A stretch of DNA of 64,000 nt from assembly GCF_024362695.1 (NCBI RefSeq), contig NC_065419.1, positions 15,376,678-15,440,677 of the forward strand. Reading direction: 5' to 3'. The notes beneath the pieces are model-generated. The model saw only the letters and a program-made list of their open reading frames with translations. It had not been told where the DNA came from and did no database searches. Origin of the DNA: Pectinophora gossypiella. Lineage: Eukaryota; Arthropoda; Insecta; Lepidoptera; Gelechiidae. A program made the translations under genes and the position numbers. This document shows, piece after piece, positions 1-8,930 of this stretch. Each line of letters opens with the position of its first letter. The stretch's first letter is position 1.

Positions 1-149
1 TTTCATTTTATTTATATCTCTTAATTTTGTAAGTTATTGTGTGATGTAATTTGAGAACACAAATAGTTAGGTTAGTATATAAAATAAATTAGTTGACTAC
101 TTATTAGATGTACATACATTTTTTGTTTGTAGGAAAAAGGTCTTTTATT

Positions 150-395
150 TCATACTAGCGGCTTCCCTCGGGTGCAATGCTGAGGAAAAAATGAAATTAT
201 TTACGACATAACATTAAAAACCTCAAAATTAACAGTATTTATCCACTATTTAATGAATATATACATAGAAACCTTCCTCTTGAATCACTCTATCTATTAA
301 CAAAAACAGCGAAGATTTAAGCGTACATAGGGATATAGGGACAGAAAAAGCGACTTTGTTTTATACTATGTCGTGATTGAAGTTAGAGAAGAAGA
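150..395 (+). repeat. degraded interspersed repeat (Lepidoptera type)
   Basis: The stretch from the 'actagcggcttccctcgg' motif to 'gcgactttgttttatacta' resembles a common lepidopteran interspersed repeat that I recognise from memory. It is AT-rich, has no long ORF, and no second copy was seen in the window. Bases 1-149 hold nothing I can assign. Confidence 0.4.
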
Positions 396-1257
396 GATAC
401 ATTATGTACAACTTGTGTTCGTTTGAAAAACTCACAGATGACAATGGAAACACGTCCAATAACCAGTTATAATTTGTTCAGTCGGTATCGACTCGTGGCG
501 TATCGTGAATGCGAGAGGTCGCGGGTTCGAGTCTCGTTAGAGAAAGCCACCTTTTGTTCTCTTGATAACTCCCATTTGCATTGTTGCTTGCGCCATTGTC
601 TACTGATGTGTACCGTTGGTTTGGACTTAAAACAAATATCTTATAATGCTGACTGTAATCTCCCGTGGAAATGTACTTCAGGTTCATTATCTGATTGATT
701 AATGGGAAACTGTGGAGACTTTGAAGAGGAAATGCCTCCAAATACGTTTACTAAGCGTTGAATTTTCGTATTGTAGTATTTACTCCTTACCTCCTTGGGT
801 TGATCGAAGGGAGGTCTACTTATGTTTTGTTTATTGGAGTATTTTAGATCTTTCACTCTATTTGAATACAAGAGTGGCTTATAATAATAAGACTAGGTGG
901 AATTATTTTGCCTTGTGAATTGTTTCTAGAGACACTGGAACTAGCAAGGTAACGACATCCTCTGCAGATGCATCGCTCCTGTTTTATGGTTTGGCAGGTT
1001 GTCTTCCTGACAACCGTTACAGAACCTCTATCTAACTTCCAGATTCTTCAAACTTTTTGTTTTCGCTCATCATTCTCGAATCGCCAACGAAGCTGTGTGC
1101 TTGCTTTCGCGTCTGTACTTCTACTCTTACTTAGTAAGTATATAAATTAAACGTGTCATCTCTTAAGATTTAGTATTTTCTTTGATCTACGACGTTCCAG
1201 CCCGTGACAGTACCATATTCCGGACACTTCATACAAAACACCTTGTTTTACACATAT
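396..1257. other. no recognised feature
   Basis: No coding similarity was recognised on either strand. A B-box-like motif (GGTTCGAGTC) at about 521-536 follows a GGCGTATCGTGA segment and could be the remains of a tRNA-derived SINE head, but no body or tail was found. The short ORFs here look random. Confidence 0.3.
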
Positions 1258-1372
1258 ACTCATTGACGTTATAAAGTAAGACCTAAGAGGGTGGGGTAAA
1301 CCTAGCTCAGCCGCTGGTGGGGAGCGGAGAGTTGCCGTTCTATACGTAGTATAGTATATTCTATATCGATGG
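1258..1372 (+). repeat. repeat A copy
   Basis: This is one of three copies of a short repeat with a GGGGAGCGGAGAGTTGCCG-like core followed by TTCTATACGTAG. The others are at about 3,795-3,905 and 7,955-8,050. It is probably the 3' part of an older retroelement. No coding sequence or target duplication is visible. Bases 1,373-1,950 hold nothing assignable. Confidence 0.5.
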
Positions 1373-1954
1373 AGGTGGAATTTAGTAAAGAGTCTTTCAG
1401 AACGTATACTCATGCAGCTCAATCAGAAAACTTCGTTAGCGCGTTTCAGGCCGGCTGCTGTGATTGGTCGTCTTTATGTAATACGTTCGAGAAGTTTAGA
1501 GCCTCGCAACACCGATGCTAAGTCAGTGCGAGTATACTCAAATCGCGTTCATATTTCACTATGACGTCTATTGTATTATGATGAACTGTATCAACCCGTG
1601 TTGTCAAAACGTCTGTCTTGTCCAAACGAAGCATTGTGCTGCCCTTTCTCCAGCGGTCGTGACTCCATCATAAAGCCAGTGGAACATTTCTTCCACTCTA
1701 AAGTAACAGACGGGTTAGTAGATTTGGTCTGGCCGGCGACTGTTTAAAAGATAATGAATCCCGTGAAAAGTTTATGTGTGTGTTGATTGCAAATAAATCA
1801 CGCACGTGACTCGCAGATAGGGTCCAATTAGAAAACAAACTTGTAGCGAGTACCAGTGAAATATGATGTACAGTGTAGACCAATCCATTGACTGTAATTG
1901 CAGGTACATGTTTTCCATGTTACATAACTATGATACACTCTATCTACTCAGGAC

Positions 1955-2040
1955 AGGCCGGCGGGGTTGGTATCGGGGTCCTGAAGTGTTTGGTGTCGCG
2001 AGCTGATTGGCTGCCTCTATGGCTAGAGTAATCAGGTCGT
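1955..2040 (+). repeat. repeat I copy
   Basis: The core GGTATCGGGGTCCTGAAGTG, then TTTGGTGTCGC and a GCTGATTGGC motif, recurs nearly unchanged at 23,640-23,720. Two copies this similar indicate an interspersed element, class unknown. Bases 2,041-2,340 contain no recognised feature. Confidence 0.5.
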
Positions 2041-2340
2041 TGGGAGTTTGCGAAAGTATACCTAGGAACCATGTGGTAAATGAATGTTTCTTACTTTATT
2101 ATTTATTTTCTTACTTTCTGGTTTCCTCGTCTGCACAGGTCCGTCGTCGGACCGGTCGGGTCTCGCTAAAAATAACAATAACCGCTTATTATACCTACAT
2201 GCAAACAGCTCTGTTTGTCTCTCGTACTAATACGGCTTAAGCTAACAAAGCGGCTTGACTTAAGCCGAGCTACAAGCTATAAACCCTTTAAGTGATGATC
2301 ATAAGCCGTTTTTATAAACAGCGTGACGAAAGTGTGACGA

Positions 2341-2575
2341 ATCGTGGAGGTTGTTGGTAGGGTTGGCAGAGGAAGATCTAGGACGTACATTGACCAAACT
2401 GGGGACGTCCTTATAATTCCTACTCTAAACCGGCGTGCGTGTATGAAGCGATTGATGGATGTTGGAGGAAGTAGGTAAGAGAATGCAGCGGCTAGAAGTA
2501 TGTCAGGATCGATGGTGAAATTTTAAATTAGTTTCTGGTCACCCCGGTGTGAATAAGACGTGTATGTATTGTTAG
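2341..2575 (+). mobile_element. LINE-T 3' end (TATG-tailed LINE)
   Basis: This is a decayed C-terminal coding end plus 3' UTR of a non-LTR retrotransposon. One frame reads roughly GRSRTYIDQTGDV, then an NRRACMKRLMDV motif and a codon series ending near GTCAGGATCGATGG. It is followed by the 'ccccggtg...aataagacgtgt' block and a TATG-type tail. At least eight related copies lie in the window on both strands. The clade is likely RTE-like, by the basic GRPRK-type C terminus. Confidence 0.55.
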
Positions 2576-2699
2576 ATAGAAAAGAATCGATCGACCTAAT
2601 ATCGACTGATACATCACTATACCAATCAACGTCACTACACTAGCTTAGGTACTTTGACAGATCTAATTCTTACCGACATAAGGTCCCTTTTAACATGAT

Positions 2700-2790
2700 G
2701 GCTAATTGTCCATTACGTATTTACAGTATTTGTGGCTCTGTCTATCCCATTAGGGATTATGGGCATGAATTTGTGTATGTAAAACGACTA
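2700..2790 (+). repeat. repeat K copy (LINE-like 3' end)
   Basis: The segment TTGTGGCTCTGTCTATCCCA, then TTAGGGATTATGGGCATGAA, is the reverse complement of the TGGGGTGGGCAGAGCCAC unit seen at 4,105, 56,172, 56,560 and 63,058. It runs into a TATG-rich tail, so this orientation is the 3' end of a retroposon. Confidence 0.5.
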
Positions 2791-2844
2791 TACGTTAGTG
2801 TTGATTCTATGTCCAAAGTAATGCTTTGTATACATATATAGTGG

Positions 2845-2925
2845 TGCTGATTGCTGAAAATATCTAATTTTATTTTTAGTTATACCCGTCATTTTCTTAT
2901 CTAGCGAAAAGGAAAGTATTGATCT
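2845..2925 (+). repeat. MITE-L, solo half
   Basis: The sequence from 'gctgattgctgaaaat' through 'cccgtcattttcttat' matches one arm of the inverted-repeat element at 16,215-16,610. Only one arm is present. A motif like ACTATAGATAGTTCGGCAAC lies just downstream at about 2,978-2,997. Confidence 0.45.
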
Positions 2926-3794
2926 AAATGAGCTATCGTTACTGTCGACATTTTCCAAGATCAACTTTCAATTGTGAAACTATAGATAGTTCGGCAACAG
3001 TACTGTACGTTTTAATAGGTGTATAGTTATGTGTTGCCACAGTTGTTTATGATATTTATTATTATTACACTGCGATATTGCACATAAATAGTGAGCAAGG
3101 CCAACTTGCAGATCAATGAACCGCAAAGGTTACGTACATTACAGAAATCTAGTTGGAACTGTATAAAATAAGTGTCAGTGTTATTAAGTTATAGATATAT
3201 TATGCTAAATTATGAAGTATTGTCTACTGAGAACATTATAAATAATCATAAGACTGCCCGTAGAAAATTATGGATCTACCTACTCCACTCCAATCTCAGT
3301 TATCCCGTGATCATGGCACTTGCAACAGTGTCGAAATATCGTGAGTCTCATATCCCTGCTTTGAACGAGGTAAGAACCCGTTATTATTTACCCTTTTGAA
3401 AATAGATTAGATGACAAATCGCCCATTTGGAGGTAATATCTAAGAAAATATTTCTCTGAAATTCTCCCGAGTGATGCTTAGGAGGTAGCCGTGGTCGCAT
3501 GCTCTGGTAAGCAAACTCTTAAGACAGATTGGCATTTGTTTCGTAGTCTGGTTTTAGTTTTTAAACTATTTTTTTTTATAATTCTTTGTAATCCTCTTCC
3601 ACAACTTAAACCTTCACTCGGAGTAAGCTGGTCTAGTCTCATTAACCCATTCAGGCGAGTACACTACAAACCAACACACATACACACCACAACCTGGACA
3701 GTCCATACTAAAATCTCATTCTTATCGTGCTTAAGTGCTTAGGTGCGAGGGAGACAGACAATCCACGCGCGCTACTTCTCACTCCCTAGCGGCT
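2926..3794. other. no recognised gene; possible retroelement remnant
   Basis: Short ORFs are present, but none shows a recognisable domain. Bases 3,600-3,790 ('ctggtctagtctcattaaccc', 'agacagacaatccacgcgcg') look like an old retroelement 3' region by composition and by position just upstream of a repeat A copy. This is a guess. Confidence 0.25.
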
Positions 3795-3905
3795 TACGGC
3801 CATTTAGACTAAAGTAAGACTAGGAGGGGCTGAGGTAAATCAACTCAAAAACTGGTACGGGGCGGAGAGTTCTTGTTCTGTACGTACAGTATTAATCTTT
3901 ATTCT
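3795..3905 (+). repeat. repeat A copy
   Basis: Second copy of repeat A, with the core ACGGGGCGGAGAGTTCTTG and then TTCTGTACGTACAG. It is diverged from the copies at 1,258 and 7,955. Confidence 0.5.
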
Positions 3906-4104
3906 ATGTCTTTACACCACAGAGGTCGTTGTTACACGCTTACGAAACAAATTTGAATGTAATTGTATTGTTAAATCTATTATGTTTCTTGTACTAACAA
4001 GTGTTGAATAAGTGGTAAGTAAGTAACTATTTGTGTTAAGATAATAATTATGTGAGTTAGTTTGTTCTGTTGTGTAACTAAGGTAGTTAGTTTAACATAC
4101 ATAC

Positions 4105-4330
4105 ATAGACTAACGCTCGTAATTCCTAATGGGGTGGGCAGAGCCACAAGGAATCAAAGACAACTTGCACTGTTGATACAAAGTCCTAAGATGGATATAT
4201 GATGAACCGCATGGTGAGAAGGGATCAGCCTATCGCCCATAACAATTGTCCATCATGTTAGAAGGGGCATAATCCCTCTGGGATTTTATGTCATGCCCGG
4301 GAAGACAAGCAGCTGAATGTGTTTTATGTT
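4105..4330 (-). repeat. repeat K, longer copy
   Basis: It begins with GTAATTCCTAATGGGGTGGG, then cagagccacaag, continues through 'gttgatacaaagtcctaaga' and ends near 'atgcccgggaagacaagc'. Other copies (56,172; 56,560; 63,058) share the first 100 bases. It is set to minus because the opposite strand ends in the TATG tail in the 2,700 and 63,145 copies. Confidence 0.5.
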
Positions 4331-4369
4331 TTATTGGTTGTTTTACAATCTACATTTAAGGTAAGGTGA

Positions 4370-4700
4370 AGGAAAACATCGTGAGGAAACCGTGAAGCTC
4401 ACGATCCGGAGGTCCCGGGTTCGAATCCCGGTACATATCACAAAAACCATTTTGTGATCCCTAGTTTGCCTAGGACATTACAGGCTGATCACCTGATTGT
4501 GCGAAAGTAGGATGATCCGTGCGTCGGAAGGCACGTTAAGCCGTTGGTCCCGGTTACTACTTATAGATGTAAGCGAGTAATCGCTACATGAGACATGTCA
4601 GGGGCCTGTGGCTCAATAATAACCCTGACACCAGGGTTGATGAGGTGGGTAATTCTCCTCACAATCCACACGATAGAAGAAGATTCCATCTCATTACGTT
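4370..4700 (+). mobile_element. SINE-1 copy with a chimeric 5' end
   Basis: This is a tRNA-derived SINE. From about 4,396 it has the B-box region GTCCCGGGTTCGAATCCCGG, then the body (TTTGTGATCCCTAGTTTGCC), the shared core ending in GCCGTTGGTCCCGG and the 3' block (CCCTGACACCAGGGTTGATG) with a GATAGAAGAAG tail. The expected A-box part of the head is missing. In its place, 4,370-4,395 reads like the terminus of repeat C (GGTGAAGGAAAACATCGTGA), so the 5' end is a junction of two repeats, perhaps by template switching. Confidence 0.75.
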
Positions 4701-5085
4701 ACACCAACTAAATAAAATAATGTTTTCTAATTATGTGACAGTGTATCTTAACACGTCATGACGTAATGACGTCACAGCGACTGTTCAAACCACTTTCCAA
4801 AAACCACTGCCGCCATGTTTTATTTTGGTGGTACAAATTAATGTCACCACTCACACCGTGGTGTAATGTTTTAATTTATTAACTTAGCGTAATAAAAGCT
4901 GAATTTTTTTTTAAAAATAATTTATAATTTTAATTGACAATATTAATAATAAAACACTTAATTGCACACACAAATACACACATTAATTAATGTATTAGTG
5001 GGGAGTGGGAAGTGTGTCTGGATAAAAAAAATGAATATTAGGATTAGTCACATAGCTGACGAGGAGTGGGTGTGTACATAGTCAT
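4701..5085. other. no recognised feature
   Basis: AT-rich sequence with long A and T runs, no ORF of note and no repeat shared with other parts of the window that I could see. Confidence 0.3.
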
Positions 5086-5165
5086 CATCATCATCTAGCA
5101 TTATTCCGCTTTTCACAAGGTCCGCTTACCTAACCTGAAGATTTGACAGGTCCGGTCAGGTGTTT
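5086..5165 (+). repeat. repeat C fragment
   Basis: It starts with an ATCATCATCATC run and continues 'cattattccgcttttcaca' then GTCCGCTTACCTAACCTGAA. Better-preserved copies lie at 6,203 and 22,612. Confidence 0.55.
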
Positions 5166-5185
5166 ATAACTATGTATATACTACT

Positions 5186-5430
5186 ATTTGAGGAGCTCGG
5201 TGGCGCAGCGGTAAACGCGCGCGGTCTGCGATTGTTGAAGTTAAGCAACTTTCGCAAAGGCCGGTCATAGGATGGGTGACCACAAAAAAAAAGAAGTTTT
5301 CATCTCGAGCTCCTCCGTGCTTCGGAAGGCACGTTAAGCCGTTGGTCCCGGCTGCATTAGCAGTCGTTAATAACCATCAATCCGCACTGGGCCCGCGTGA
5401 TGGTTTAAGGCCCGATGTCCCTATCCATCC
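5186..5430 (+). mobile_element. SINE-2 copy (tRNA/5S-like head), short 3' end
   Basis: The element opens with GAGCTCGGTGGCGCAGCGG, which fits an RNA polymerase III A box. It then carries a segment like the 5S rRNA internal promoter region (GAAGTTAAGCAACTTTCGCA, and later GGATGGGTGACCAC), an A-run, the core CTTCGGAAGGCACGTTAAGC and the unit CACTGGGCCCGCGTGATGG. A perfect 10-bp duplication ATATACTACT flanks it at 5,176-5,185 and 5,431-5,440. It stops at 'ccctatccatcc', lacking the last ~60 bases and the GATGAT tail of the copy at 52,936. Confidence 0.8.
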
Positions 5431-5442
5431 ATATACTACTGT

Positions 5443-5668
5443 ACAGGGTGTTAGTGACATTGTAACGAAAACTTGGAGGGATGATTGAGGTCATGATTCT
5501 GAGTTGATATCAAGTGGAATTTTTTGTCGCAAAAGTATGGAACGGAAAATTAAAAAACCACTAAAATGTTCATTAATTTTCTGACAGGAAAATCTACTTA
5601 ATATCAACTCAGAATCATGGTCTGAATCATCCCCCTCAGTATTTGTTACGATGTCACTAACACCCTGT
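5443..5668. mobile_element. MITE-H, palindromic copy 1
   Basis: This 226-bp element has inverted arms of about 90 bp. The left end is ACAGGGTGTTAGTGACATTG and the right end reads GTCACTAACACCCTGT. Inner arm motifs GATGATT...ATGATTCTGAGTTGATATC are mirrored at about 5,595-5,640. There is no ORF, and no direct target duplication is clear. It begins two bases after the right target duplication of the neighbouring SINE-2. Other copies are at 34,649 and 42,885. Confidence 0.7.
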
Positions 5669-6004
5669 TCAGGGATACTGGTGTAAATATAGGTTTTTCT
5701 AAAAAAAAAATTTTTGTGTTCGTATCGGTGTGAGAGGAGTCCGCGTTAACGAGAGAATATTCCTTGATGTTGACGTTAATTGCATGATGTATTTGTATTT
5801 ATGTTTCCTGCTATTTATCTATCACAACGTATAGACACTCCTCTATCTTTCTTTTATCTATTTTCTTGTCGTTACCTTAAAATAGTGTTACCTTATTAGA
5901 TACAGGTGGCGTGTTAGGTGAAATACAATCGTGTTTACACTGTCTTACGAATTAGAGTTTCGTTTCGGGCGGAATAAGCACACGTACAAAACTTGGATTA
6001 TTGT
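5669..6004. other. no recognised feature
   Basis: No repeat match or coding similarity was seen. It has an A-run near 5,700 and otherwise ordinary AT-rich sequence. Confidence 0.3.
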
Positions 6005-6200
6005 GTTATACTATTTAGAGGCGGAGGACAGGAGTCCTAGTACGGCTTTGAAATAGTCTACTCTGGGCGCCATCCCACTCGCGTCAAACAGAATACTGCG
6101 GGCGGAAGGCAAGAGGGAACTCACTGTTCTATTTTTCCCTAAAAAGTAGCATGGAGAATGCTACACCGATAAGAGCGTGGCTCTTAAATTAGTGATGTGA
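6005..6200 (+). mobile_element. RM-type non-autonomous retroposon 3' end
   Basis: It contains ACAGGAGTCCTAGTACGGCT, then TTTGAAATAGTCTACTC, a GGAAGGCAAGAGGGAA block and the end ATGCTACACCGATAAGAGCG TGGCTCTTAAATT. Related copies lie at 22,870, 28,303 (minus) and 57,335. The last ~40 bases match the 3' end of the RTE-like coding copy at 7,500, while the upstream part is unrelated. That fits a SINE-like parasite of that LINE. Confidence 0.6.
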
Positions 6201-6202
6201 TG

Positions 6203-6385
6203 TATATCATCCCCCTAGCATTATCCCGTTTTTCAGGGATCACATTACAGGGTCCGCTTACCTAACTTGACGATTTGACAGGTCCGGTTTTTCACAGAAG
6301 CGGCTGCCTGGCTGACCTTCCAACCCACGAAGGGAAAAATAGCGCAATACCGGTTAGGTCACATACCTCCGAAAATGCGTACAGC
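6203..6385 (+). repeat. repeat C copy
   Basis: Well-preserved copy with GTCCGCTTACCTAACTTGAC, CAGAAGCGGCTGCCTGGCTG, CCTTCCAACCCACGAAGGG and GTTAGGTCACATACCTCCGA. Copies on both strands across the window share this order. It starts near an ATC-type tract, which suggests a retroposon whose tail is (GAT)n on the other strand. Confidence 0.65.
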
Positions 6386-6429
6386 ACATATATATAGAAA
6401 AAACATTAAAAAAACAAATAACAAAATAC

Positions 6430-6590
6430 TCTAAAAGGTTAAGTACGATCTACTCTGAATCGGCGCGTGTGTATATTATGAAACGATTGACGAACCTGGA
6501 GGAAGCAAGAGAAGTATGTCAGGATCGATTCAAATGGAATTCCCTGGTCTCTGCCTGCCCTAACGGGTAATAGACGTGATCTTATAAAAA
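6430..6590 (+). mobile_element. LINE-T 3' end
   Basis: It contains 'tactctgaatcggcgcgtgt', then the 'gaaacgattgacgaacctgg' and 'gtatgtcaggatcgattcaa' coding-end motifs, and the 3' UTR 'ggtctctgcctgccctaacg'. The match to the copies at 2,341, 27,035 and 50,095 is clear. Confidence 0.6.
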
Positions 6591-6790
6591 CAACTTTCAA
6601 ACTCAATCACATAATATAACATAACAAATACTTTATTGCACAAACAGGAAAAACAAAATACAAAACAAGAGAGAAATAGAATGACTACAATAGGCGGCCT
6701 TATTGCTAAGTAGCAATCTCTTCCAGGCAAAAATATTATGTAATATAGCGGGATAGTGCAGCATGGGAATACTTGTACGTATAAAAATAA
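6591..6790 (-). mobile_element. LINE-G 3' UTR
   Basis: On the minus strand it reads GCCTGGAAGAGATTGC, then AATAAGGCCGCCTATTGTAG, and ends near GTGCAATAAAGTATTTGTTA. A polyadenylation-type AATAAA is close to the end. Copies occur at 18,625 (minus), 60,540 (plus) and in fragments at 10,630 and 62,815. No coding part is retained. Confidence 0.6.
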
Positions 6791-7145
6791 ATACACTTAC
6801 ACTTAATACACTTTAATAACTTAACCAAATCGTCGCCCGAATCCAGCTCAAACAGATTTGAATTCTAAATTCTAATTTGGCTAAAACGTTAGTTAATACA
6901 AGACGTTTATTGCAGTAATTGTAGGACCAACTACATTAGTGTGGTGTGGTGCGGTGAGGCCGCAAATCTCTGCGACTGGCTATGGTAATCAGGTAGCCTT
7001 GAAGCTGCCCACTGATCTATACATACAATACTATACTAATGTACAAAAGATTATCGTTTAGTTTGACTTGAATAGTAGGGGTTTGATGAAGGAGAGTACT
7101 TGATGAGGTTTGCTTTTGGTTGGCAGCTCTGATATATAAGCCGTA
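6791..7145. other. no recognised feature
   Basis: No ORF with similarity and no repeat beyond a weak resemblance to repeat I wording ('ggctatggtaatcaggtagcc', 6,977-6,997). Confidence 0.25.
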
Positions 7146-7290
7146 ATAACCCTGTTCGGAGCACGCGTGACTTACATCGTAGGGTCACGGGTTCAAATCA
7201 CGGCTCGAGCTATAAATCACTGAATTCGACTTAATGAGTTTGGATGAGGATTAAAACTGCCTATTTCTCCCATCAGGTGTCGCTACTGTT
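7146..7290 (+). mobile_element. tRNA-like SINE fragment
   Basis: A B-box-like motif (GGGTTCAAATCACG) at about 7,189 follows a plausible A-box region, and 'gaattcgacttaatgagttt' follows. The second part resembles known lepidopteran SINE bodies from memory. The A box is poor and no target duplication was found. Confidence 0.4.
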
Positions 7291-7316
7291 GAGTGAAAGA
7301 AAGAAAGAAAGAAAGA
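7291..7316. repeat. (GAAA)n microsatellite
   Basis: A run of about six GAAA units. On the minus strand it forms a (TTTC)n tract at the end of the 7,318-7,487 segment, so it is probably the 3' tail of a LINE. Confidence 0.8.
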
Positions 7317-7487
7317 AAATATTTATTTCCATATTGGACGCCACATTTACAAACTTACATTACAGAAATAAAAAAAAAAAATAGAAAAAAAAACAAAGAC
7401 AAAAAGACAAATAATACAGACATTAAATACACAATGGAGGCGCCCAAAATAAAAAAAAGAGTGTTCTTAAATTTTGACAGTTCTCCA
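7317..7487 (-). mobile_element. LINE 3' UTR fragment
   Basis: On the minus strand the segment ends with AAATGTGGCGTCCAATATGG, then AAATAAATATTTTC, and runs into the (TTTC)n tract. This is the layout of a non-LTR 3' end with a simple-repeat tail. No coding sequence is preserved. It is hit at 7,488 by the next element. Confidence 0.45.
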
Positions 7488-7499
7488 TACTTATTGAGT

Positions 7500-7926
7500 C
7501 ATCATCATCAATTTAAGAGCCACGCTCTTGTCGGTGTAGCATTTTCCATTCCAGTCTATCAAAGGCCAATTCCTTGACTTCCCTATAAGACACGACGTTA
7601 ACCTTTTCTTTAATCTGTTCCATGTAAGCTCTTCTTGGTCTTCCCCTTCCTCTCTTTCCTTCTAGCTTTCCTTCTATGATGTTTTTAATGAATTCGTCGT
7701 GTCTTATTAGGTGTCCAATCATCTTGCCTCTTCTGTCCTCAATAATTCTCAGTATTTGTCTCTTTTCCCTTACTCTTACTAGCACTTCCTCATTTGTAAC
7801 CCTTTCTGTCCAACTTATTCTTTCCATCCTCCTCCAACACCACATTTCAAAGGCCTCGAGTCTCTCTCTGTCCTTCTGTGTCAGTGTCCAAGTTTCACAT
7901 CCATAGAGGGCTATACTCATTGATTG
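7500..7926 (-). mobile_element. 5'-truncated RTE-like LINE with target duplication
   Basis: This 427-bp body is flanked by a 12-bp direct repeat TACTTATTGAGT at 7,488-7,499 and 7,927-7,938. It ends (on the minus strand) in AGAGCGTGGCTCTTAAATT followed by a short GATGATGATGA tail. The tail type and target duplication fit target-primed reverse transcription by an RTE-clade LINE. It carries the C-terminal coding part described separately. Confidence 0.8.
7513..7920 (-). CDS. RTE-like reverse transcriptase, C-terminal fragment
   Basis: An open frame of 135 codons encodes the region downstream of the polymerase domain of an RTE-like LINE ORF2 (the full protein would be several times longer). It contains the motif YGCETWTLTQKDRERLEAFE near the start, WCWRRMERISW, the basic segment EGKLEGKRGRGRPRRAYMEQ and the end KMLHRQERGS. 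The polymerase motifs themselves are missing, so it cannot be active. The frame is unbroken to its stop, which suggests a young insertion. Sister copies with the same C-terminal end are at 55,467 (plus), and a related subfamily is at 15,707. Confidence 0.75.
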   Translation of the reverse strand: MSIALYGCETWTLTQKDRERLEAFEMWCWRRMERISWTERVTNEEVLVRVREKRQILRIIEDRRGKMIGHLIRHDEFIKNIIEGKLEGKRGRGRPRRAYMEQIKEKVNVVSYREVKELAFDRLEWKMLHRQERGS

Positions 7927-7954
7927 TACTTATTGAGTAAACAAACATAATTGA

Positions 7955-8050
7955 TTGGGTTATATTTTTAAACTATAACCCTGGCCGATACGATCTGGTG
8001 TGGGGCGGAGTGTTACCATTCTACGTAGAACTTCATATTATTCTGTGTAT
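7955..8050 (+). repeat. repeat A copy
   Basis: Third copy, with the core GGTGTGGGGCGGAGTGTTAC and then CATTCTACGTAGAAC. Bases 8,051-8,224 show nothing assignable. Confidence 0.5.
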
Positions 8051-8224
8051 TGTAAACACATAACAAGAGCTGTTTATTTAACAACTGAATTGAATAGGTA
8101 ATTACTGTAATTGTATTATGCGTTTTATTATTCATTTAACTTGCTTACTCCGGCGTGTTATTATCAATAAATTGCTAGTCAACTATGCAGCGAAATATAG
8201 CCTTTGCTATAAGTAAATATAAAT

Positions 8225-8440
8225 TATTATCACGTGCTCAACGATGAAGGAAAACATCGTGAGGAATGCAGCGAGAAAAGCGGTTTGGAGGTACGTGACT
8301 TTTAGGCTGGCTGTCCCTTTACGGGTTGGAAGGGGAGACAGGAGGTCGCTTTTGTAAAGAATCAGCAGTCTTCTGCTTAAGTTAAGCGGACCCTGTGAAA
8401 ACGGGACAAATCTAGGGAAATGACGATGCTTTATCATGTT
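8225..8440 (-). repeat. repeat C copy
   Basis: Minus-strand copy of repeat C. The plus strand shows 'atgaaggaaaacatcgtgag', GGAGGTACGTGACTTTTAGG, 'acgggttggaagg' and GTTAAGCGGACCCTGTGAAA. The GGAAAACATCG end marks the far terminus of the family. Confidence 0.6.
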
Positions 8441-8589
8441 TCATTTAAGTCACAAGGAGTGATAATTGGATATTATTCTACAAAATTAAATATAACATGT
8501 ATCGGGATAACGCCCTAACGTTATTCGTTTTCACAATCTGTGCCTAGCCTAGATACGGACACAAGGTGAAATGCGATTTTACGGTCACG

Positions 8590-8820
8590 AGTAATATGTA
8601 TACACTTTGGAACCATGTCACATTAACTTTTTTGACAAATTAAACCGTAAGTCTCATTAAATGTCAAATAATGATAGTGCGACAGGGTTCTAAAGTTTTT
8701 TTTTTGACGTGACTTTTTGTAGATTTGCCGCAGATGGCATTAACTACTTGGCCGGACAAATGGGGAGCGCTGATGGCTCTCACCCGGCGGTTCTAAAGTG
8801 GGTACACGATATTACTCATG
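8590..8820. mobile_element. MITE-E copy, interrupted by SINE-B
   Basis: The left end (CGAGTAATATGTATACACTT, then TGGAACC) and right end (GGTTCTAAAGTGGGTACACG, then ATATTACTC) form imperfect inverted repeats of about 30 bp. The interior has TTTTTGACAAATTAAACCG and TCATTAAATGTCAAAT. Related copies are at 29,248, 57,985 and 59,390. The element is split at 8,696-8,788 by a retroposon with its own target duplication. Confidence 0.6.
8696..8788 (-). mobile_element. SINE-B, 5'-truncated, with 10-bp target duplication
   Basis: The body reads, on the minus strand, from GCCGGGTGAGAGCCATCAGC through CTGCGGCAAATCTACAAAAA to GTCACGTCAAAAAAAAA, an A tail. The direct repeat GGTTCTAAAG at 8,686-8,695 and 8,789-8,798 flanks it and belongs to the host MITE-E. 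The tail and target duplication show that it is a retroposon. At least eight further fragments of the family occur in the window. Confidence 0.75.
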
Positions 8821-8859
8821 ACTGTATGGTATTACAAATATTTTTAGATATAAAAATAG

Positions 8860-8930
8860 TGGAAATAGTGGAATAGAATTCTATAGTCTCTGCTTACCCC
8901 GGTAGGAAATAGGCGTGAGTTTATGTATTT
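8860..8930 (+). mobile_element. LINE-T 3' UTR fragment
   Basis: It holds GGAATAGAATTCTATAGTCT, then CTGCTTACCCCGGTAGGAAA and TAGGCGTGAGTTTATGTAT, the terminal block of LINE-T. Confidence 0.6.
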
